The translations under genes and the position numbers were made by a program. DNA of 64,000 nt from JAAFJM01 sp964529175 (GTDB taxonomy: Bacteria > Bacteroidota > Bacteroidia > UKL13-3). Positions 59,620 to 64,000 of this stretch are shown here, in pieces. Position 1 is the stretch's first letter. Every line of letters starts with the position of its first letter. The notes beneath the pieces were generated by a model, which saw only the letters and a list, made by a program, of their open reading frames with translations, made no database searches and was not told the origin of the DNA. The DNA lies in contig CAZGVO010000009.1 of NCBI GenBank assembly GCA_964529175.1, positions 138,315 through 202,314 of the forward strand, written 5' to 3'.

Positions 59620-62205
59620 ATGAATAAAGTTAATGTATTAATAATAAGCGCAATAACGTTTATTGCGGCATGCAAGGTAAATAAAAATAGCGATACTCAA
59701 AACAAAGATGCTAGTTTGTTGGCAAAACCAATCAATATCATAGCTCATAAAAATGCGGCTAATTATCAGCCAACTAGAACCAAAGAGGTTGATTTATTGC
59801 ACACCCATTTACAAATAAAATTTAATTACGATTCACAACATGCTTATGGCAAAGTAAATTTATTGTTTAAACCGTATTTTTATGCTACCAATAAAGTGGT
59901 GATTGATGCCAAAGGAATGGCTTTAAATCGCGTGGCTGTAATAAAAGGAAAGGATACTACCAATCTTTCATTTACTTACGATTCGCTTCAAATTACAGCT
60001 AATTTAGATAAAACTTATAGCCGAAACGAAACCTTTAATATTTTTATTGATTATACCTCAAAACCCAATGAGTTAAATTTTGAAGGTAGCGCAGCTATTA
60101 GAGAAGCCAAAGGTTTGTATTTTATAAATCCTAAAAAAGAAGATGCTGAAAAACCTCGCCAAATATGGACCCAAGGCGAAACCGAAAGCAATAGCTGCTG
60201 GATGCCAACCATTGATGGTCCAAATGAAAAACATACGCAAGAATTATTTATTACTGCCCAAGCTAATGAGGTAACTTTAAGCAATGGGAAATTGGTTTCT
60301 ATTACCAAAAATGCAGACGGAACACATACCGATTATTGGCAACAAACTTTGCCTCATGCGCCTTATTTAACCATGATGGCCATTGGTGAATTTAACATAA
60401 CCAAGCGTAAATGGCGCGATTCTTTAGAGGTAAGTTATTATTTAGAAAAAGATTACCATCAATATGCTGATTTAATTTTTGGTCCAACGGCCGAAATGTT
60501 GGAGTGTTTTAGCCAACGTTTAGGAGTTGATTATCCATGGCATAAATTTAGCCAAATTATAGTGCGCGATTATGTAAGTGGAGCCATGGAAAATACCACC
60601 GCTGTAATTCATGGCGAATTTGTGCAACACGATAGGAGAGAACATTTTGACAACGACCAAGAAGATATTATTGCTCACGAAATGTTTCACCATTGGTTTG
60701 GCGATTTAACCACAGCCGAAAGTTGGAGTAATTTACCATTAAACGAAAGTTTTGCTACTTATGGCGAATATATTTGGAACGAATGGAAACATGGCGCCAT
60801 AGAAGCTGATGCTGTTTTTGATAGAAATTTACAAGGCTACATACGCAGTAAAGGCAATGCCAATAAAATTCCAATTAGATACCATTACCATAACAAAGAA
60901 GATATGTTTGATGGTGTTAGTTACAGCAAAGGCGGACGTATTTTACACATGTTGCGCAAGGAAGTTGGCGATGATGCTTTCTTTAAATCGTTGCAATTGT
61001 ATTTAACCAACAACAAATTTAAAAGTGCCGAAATTCACGATTTGCGTTTGGCTTTTGAAGAAACTACAGGCCGCGATTTAAACTGGTTTTTTAACCAATG
61101 GTTTTTAAAAGCAGGCCATCCTGAGTTAAGTTTAAATACGGTTTATAATGGCAATACAGCCAATTTAACAGTAACCCAAAAACAAGATTCAACAGAATTT
61201 GGGTTGTATCAATTGCCAGTTTATGCCAATGTGTTTGATAAAAATGGGGCAAAAACTTGGCCAGTAAAAATTACCAAAGCCACTGAAACCTTTACTTTTA
61301 AAGGAGATTCTATTTACTTAATTAATTTTGATACAGCTAAAGCTTTAGTAGCTAAAATAGATTTGGTGCAAAGCAATGCTACTTGGTATGCTCAATTAAC
61401 CCATGAAAACCATTGGAAAGCCAAACAACAAGCCATGCAAGGATTGGTTCATAACTACAATTTAGATACAGTAAATTTGAGTCAAGACTTTAAAAATGCC
61501 ATTTTGTATTGTTTAAATTTTAACCATTCGCGTGTGATTGAGTTAGGTTATATGACTTTAAATTCTCTTACAGAGCAACAACAGCAATTATTTGAACCTC
61601 AAATTTTGGCCTTAACCAATTATAGTAAAACTGCTAGTGTAAGGGCTAATGCCTTGTTGTTATTATACAATTGGAATAATGTAAAATACAAACCAAATTT
61701 TGAAAAAGCGTTAACCGATAGTTCAAACCAAGTATTGGTAAGTGCCTTTTATGGTTTAAGTTATATTGATAGTGTTTATGCTTTACAAGTAGTTGAAAAA
61801 TGGAAAAACTATCAAAATTATTCGGTTAGCCAAGCCATTTGTTCTGTATTAAGCAAAAACACTTTTAAAAACGAAAATGCTTATTTTGAAAAAATAATAA
61901 ACCATGCAGGATATGGCAAACGTAATATCATGTATATTTACGCTAAATATTTAATGCGTTCAGATAATGCCATTGTAGCCGATGCGTTAAATACTTTTGA
62001 AAGATTAGGTAAAAAAATGGATGGTGAAGAGCGTAAATATTTGCTGTTTAACAGTGTTAACGAAATAAAAGAAAACCTAGTAGCTAAAAACGAATTGATA
62101 AAAAAACAATTAGCTAAAGATGCCACTAATACTGCCTTACAAGCACAAAATCAATCGTTAGAAAATTTGATAAAAAAATACGAAGAGTTGGTTAAAAGTA
62201 ATTGA
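59620..62205 (+). CDS. M1-family metallo-aminopeptidase, lipoprotein
   Basis: Zn aminopeptidase. Lipobox IAAC (C18). Exopeptidase motif GAMEN at 321-325 and zinc site HEMFH at 353-357, with the third ligand in LNESFATYGEY. The sequence before them (residues 50-250) is the N-terminal beta domain. The C-terminal 250 residues are HEAT/ARM-like helical repeats with a coiled end (NLIKKYEELVKS). Length 861. As a lipoprotein it likely works in the periplasm or on the outer membrane. Confidence 0.93.
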   Translation: MNKVNVLIISAITFIAACKVNKNSDTQNKDASLLAKPINIIAHKNAANYQPTRTKEVDLLHTHLQIKFNYDSQHAYGKVNLLFKPYFYATNKVVIDAKGMALNRVAVIKGKDTTNLSFTYDSLQITANLDKTYSRNETFNIFIDYTSKPNELNFEGSAAIREAKGLYFINPKKEDAEKPRQIWTQGETESNSCWMPTIDGPNEKHTQELFITAQANEVTLSNGKLVSITKNADGTHTDYWQQTLPHAPYLTMMAIGEFNITKRKWRDSLEVSYYLEKDYHQYADLIFGPTAEMLECFSQRLGVDYPWHKFSQIIVRDYVSGAMENTTAVIHGEFVQHDRREHFDNDQEDIIAHEMFHHWFGDLTTAESWSNLPLNESFATYGEYIWNEWKHGAIEADAVFDRNLQGYIRSKGNANKIPIRYHYHNKEDMFDGVSYSKGGRILHMLRKEVGDDAFFKSLQLYLTNNKFKSAEIHDLRLAFEETTGRDLNWFFNQWFLKAGHPELSLNTVYNGNTANLTVTQKQDSTEFGLYQLPVYANVFDKNGAKTWPVKITKATETFTFKGDSIYLINFDTAKALVAKIDLVQSNATWYAQLTHENHWKAKQQAMQGLVHNYNLDTVNLSQDFKNAILYCLNFNHSRVIELGYMTLNSLTEQQQQLFEPQILALTNYSKTASVRANALLLLYNWNNVKYKPNFEKALTDSSNQVLVSAFYGLSYIDSVYALQVVEKWKNYQNYSVSQAICSVLSKNTFKNENAYFEKIINHAGYGKRNIMYIYAKYLMRSDNAIVADALNTFERLGKKMDGEERKYLLFNSVNEIKENLVAKNELIKKQLAKDATNTALQAQNQSLENLIKKYEELVKSN

Positions 62206-62213
62206 TAAAATAC

Positions 62214-62252
62214 AAAAAAACCGCTTTAGTTTTTGGCTAAAGCGGTTTTTGT
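62214..62252. terminator. Bidirectional terminator after the aminopeptidase gene
   Basis: CCGCTTTAG pairs perfectly with CTAAAGCGG around TTTTTGG, with A and T runs on the two sides. It is the left end of the 185-base repeat copy 1; the copy-2 hairpin at 62957-62995 has a mismatch. Confidence 0.85.
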
Positions 62253-62401
62253 TTAAAGTAAGAATTACAACTCTTTTTTCATTTTAAAACCTTAGTCCCT
62301 CTGCTTTGGCTTTGCTTCAGACTAAGGATAGTGGTTAGTTGGGCTAGCTAGGAAATTGACCTGCAATAGCTAAGGTTTTTCAATCCTTTTTAATTCCGCT
62401 T
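62214..62401 (-). repeat. About 185-base direct repeat, copy 1
   Basis: Terminator hairpin, then a CCTTAGTC...GACTAAGG inverted pair, a GGCTAGCTAGG-containing block and GCGGAATTAAAAAGGATTGA (minus-strand sense). It is closely matched by 62957-63142. Here it begins immediately after the stop codon region of the 62400 gene. Confidence 0.88.
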
Positions 62402-62834
62402 ACCTACTTATCCATTCCTCCCCTTCAGTGAACTCTAAATTGGGTATCCTAATAGAATCTCTTACGTTCTTTGGTAATGATTGATCATAAAATACTTCCT
62501 TTAGATTTTTGAACCCTTCTATAGCGGCAATTAATTTATTACTATCACTGAATTTAATTTTCTCAAAACCCAAATGAGTAATATGCAATTGATTCAAATC
62601 AGCCAAATTATCCACATCAAGATAACTTAGTGCTAAATACTTAACCTTTTTTAGCTGAACTATATCACTAGGTATTATGAGAACCTCAATTGCAGCATAC
62701 TCACCAATAACAGCAGTATATTTGCTTCGGAAAAATAAATCTTCAAAATCCTTCATTGAATTTGAATCTTTGATCATCATTACAGAATTCGTAAGATCTG
62801 ATATTGGAATTTCATCTGGTTCGTGCTTTTCCAT
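62400..62834 (-). CDS. Hypothetical leucine-rich protein
   Basis: The start is placed at MEKHEPDEIPISDL; an in-frame ATG at 62882 adds 16 residues with a hydrophobic start. 144 residues of alternating strands and short turns with L-x-x-L spacing (LKKVKYLALSYLDVDNL, LNQLHITHLGFEKIKF, IEGFKNLKEVFYD), suggesting a few leucine-rich-like repeats. Ends WISR. Its stop lies at the boundary of repeat copy 1. Confidence 0.6.
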   Translation of the reverse strand: MEKHEPDEIPISDLTNSVMMIKDSNSMKDFEDLFFRSKYTAVIGEYAAIEVLIIPSDIVQLKKVKYLALSYLDVDNLADLNQLHITHLGFEKIKFSDSNKLIAAIEGFKNLKEVFYDQSLPKNVRDSIRIPNLEFTEGEEWISR

Positions 62835-62956
62835 TTGATTATTGTTAAGAGTTAAAAATAACGTAAAATATAGAATAGGCAAATATAAATTTGCATATGG
62901 TTGGTGTTATCACCAAACCACTTTTATTCATTTCAAATAAAGTAAATTTACTTAAT

Positions 62957-63142
62957 AAAAAAACCGCTTTAGTTTTTGGCTAATGCGGTTTTGTTTTTAA
63001 TTGGAGTTATAACTCTTTTTTCATTTTAAACCGTAGTCCCTTTGCTTTGGCTTTGCTTCAGACTAAGGATAGTGGTTAGTTGGGCTAGCTAGGAAATTGA
63101 ACTGCAATAGCTAAGGTTTTTCAATCCTTTTTAATTCCGCTT
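62957..63142 (-). repeat. About 185-base direct repeat, copy 2
   Basis: Matches 62214-62401 along its length with few changes. Here the last 22 bases are coding: they give the C-terminus SGIKKD and stop of the 63121-63840 lipoprotein. Confidence 0.88.
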
Positions 63143-63840
63143 CCATAATTAGAAATATCTACCGTTAGTATGTCATGAATAGCTAAAGATTGAGAACCTA
63201 CCCTGCACATTCCATTTTCCACGCTTAAAATCTTAATCTTTAACAAGTATTCGTTATCCCTTCTATTTTTACTCAATACTAGCGCCCTAAAACTAACTCG
63301 ATTACTATCGTCACTGCGGTCCCAATAGTAAATTTTAGTGGCTCTTTGGTAGGTTTTTGTTGGGCATTTAAGCAAAATCGTGTCTCTTAATTGAATTTTA
63401 CTATAGTTAATTTCACCCATCTCTAAAAGTTCTTTTAAACGATTGTTTACTGACGTGTCCCAATACTTCATTTCACCAGATAAATAGGCATTAACTTCAT
63501 TTGATATTTTCTTTAAATCATAATTCTCTCTATTTCTATTTTTCCAATATGCAACAAAAAGGCAGAGATGCTCATATTTGTCTATTTTATTTGAGTCTAA
63601 CTCAGCTTGAACATCTATACTTAAGGAATCTAACAGACCTTTCACATTTTCGACATGCCCGGTACGAATAAAATATAGCAAACAACTTAATGTTTCACAA
63701 GAATCAAGAATTCTTTGATCGGACTCAGAAAGCCTCTTGTCAATATTATTAAATAAAATATCAATGGGCTTATCTCTGTTATTGCAAGAAATAATTGCAC
63801 AACTTAAAAGAGTAAAAAAAAGTGTTCTAGCAGTTATCAT
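63121..63840 (-). CDS. Hypothetical lipoprotein
   Basis: Lipobox IISC (C19). 239 residues, helical first half (about 30-145; DKPIDILFNNIDKRLSESDQRIL and CLFVAYWKNRNRENYDLK) and a beta-like second half (IQLRDTILLKCPTKTYQ, VSFRALVLSKN). No family recognised. Ends GSGIKKD within repeat copy 2. The 160 bases to its right contain no complete gene. Confidence 0.68.
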   Translation of the reverse strand: MITARTLFFTLLSCAIISCNNRDKPIDILFNNIDKRLSESDQRILDSCETLSCLLYFIRTGHVENVKGLLDSLSIDVQAELDSNKIDKYEHLCLFVAYWKNRNRENYDLKKISNEVNAYLSGEMKYWDTSVNNRLKELLEMGEINYSKIQLRDTILLKCPTKTYQRATKIYYWDRSDDSNRVSFRALVLSKNRRDNEYLLKIKILSVENGMCRVGSQSLAIHDILTVDISNYGSGIKKD

Positions 63841-64000
63841 TTTTTGATCTGTATTGTTACAATTTTATTTTAATATATACTTGAGCATCACCTTCCTGTA
63901 TGAAAGACATCTTCGGATGTGAATTTAATAAGTATATTTTGTCCTTGGTTGAATTCTATGACAAAAGCAAATAATTTTTGTAAGGTTCGTTATTTTGAAT

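Noticed and set aside
63909..63990. Minus-strand stretch encoding about 25 protein-like residues (EFNQGQNILIKFTSEDVF)
   Set aside because: A stop lies upstream and there is no start codon, so it cannot be a gene by itself; possibly a remnant, but it is too short to call at the window edge.

Overview
The window is a chromosomal segment of an AT-rich member of the Bacteroidota. The evidence is lineage-specific gene content: the gliding/T9SS-associated pair gldE-gldD, a Rho factor with a long Asn/Glu/Thr-rich insert, bacillithiol synthesis (bshB1), DUF1573 and DUF4139 proteins, many short lipoproteins and outer-membrane barrels, and a tmRNA tag reading GESNFAMAA. Genes mostly lack a Shine-Dalgarno sequence and follow A-rich leaders. 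A few TAnnTTTG -7 elements, the Bacteroidota sigma factor type, are visible. No phage, plasmid, CRISPR array or classical insertion sequence was recognised. The segment is mostly housekeeping genes with small accessory islands.

Layout. 1-7 kb: odhB converging on rho, then korA and korB (2-oxoacid:ferredoxin oxidoreductase), split by a four-helix-bundle (S23-type) gene. 7-16 kb: gldE-gldD, a RidA protein, an orphan DUF1016 nuclease, pyrC, leucine dehydrogenase, then the nusB-DUF1573-yajC-coaE run. 16-24.6 kb: small unknown genes, the tyrosine catabolic pair hmgA-hppD, an 860-base repeat-rich spacer, bshB1-glycosyltransferase-YkgJ, and a decayed gene. 24.6-32.6 kb: tRNA-Arg and tRNA-Asp, accA, an AraC regulator, an acyl-CoA carboxylase beta subunit, a DUF4139 secreted protein, acyl-CoA reductase divergent from a ferredoxin, and a lipoprotein. 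32.6-37.7 kb: PAS membrane protein, patatin, tryptophanase, Crp/Fnr regulator, and two small membrane proteins. 37.8-42.1 kb: a compact sulfur/thiol cluster made of a CoA-disulfide reductase-rhodanese fusion, two stand-alone rhodaneses, an HMA protein, thioredoxin, a methyltransferase and three tiny Cys-bearing membrane proteins. 42.2-58.3 kb: lipoproteins, rsmG, an ABC ATPase, methyltransferases, OsmC, lipA-dapD, glycosyltransferase, a membrane P-loop ATPase, di-heme cytochrome peroxidase and rsmH. 58.6-64 kb: tmRNA, a biotin carrier protein, an M1 aminopeptidase and two minus-strand unknown genes with duplicated 3' flanks.

How the genes work together. Amino-acid breakdown (leucine dehydrogenase, hmgA/hppD, tryptophanase, RidA) feeds 2-oxoacid oxidation (odhB, korAB) and acyl-CoA carboxylation (accA, beta subunit, biotin carrier). 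The most system-like region is 37.8-42.1 kb. It looks like a persulfide or thiol-handling operon, probably linked to the low-molecular-weight thiol made with bshB1. The clearest signs of genome plasticity are the S23 gene inserted in korAB, the repeat-rich spacers at 20.3-21.1 kb and 28.2-28.5 kb, and the 185-base duplication at the right end.
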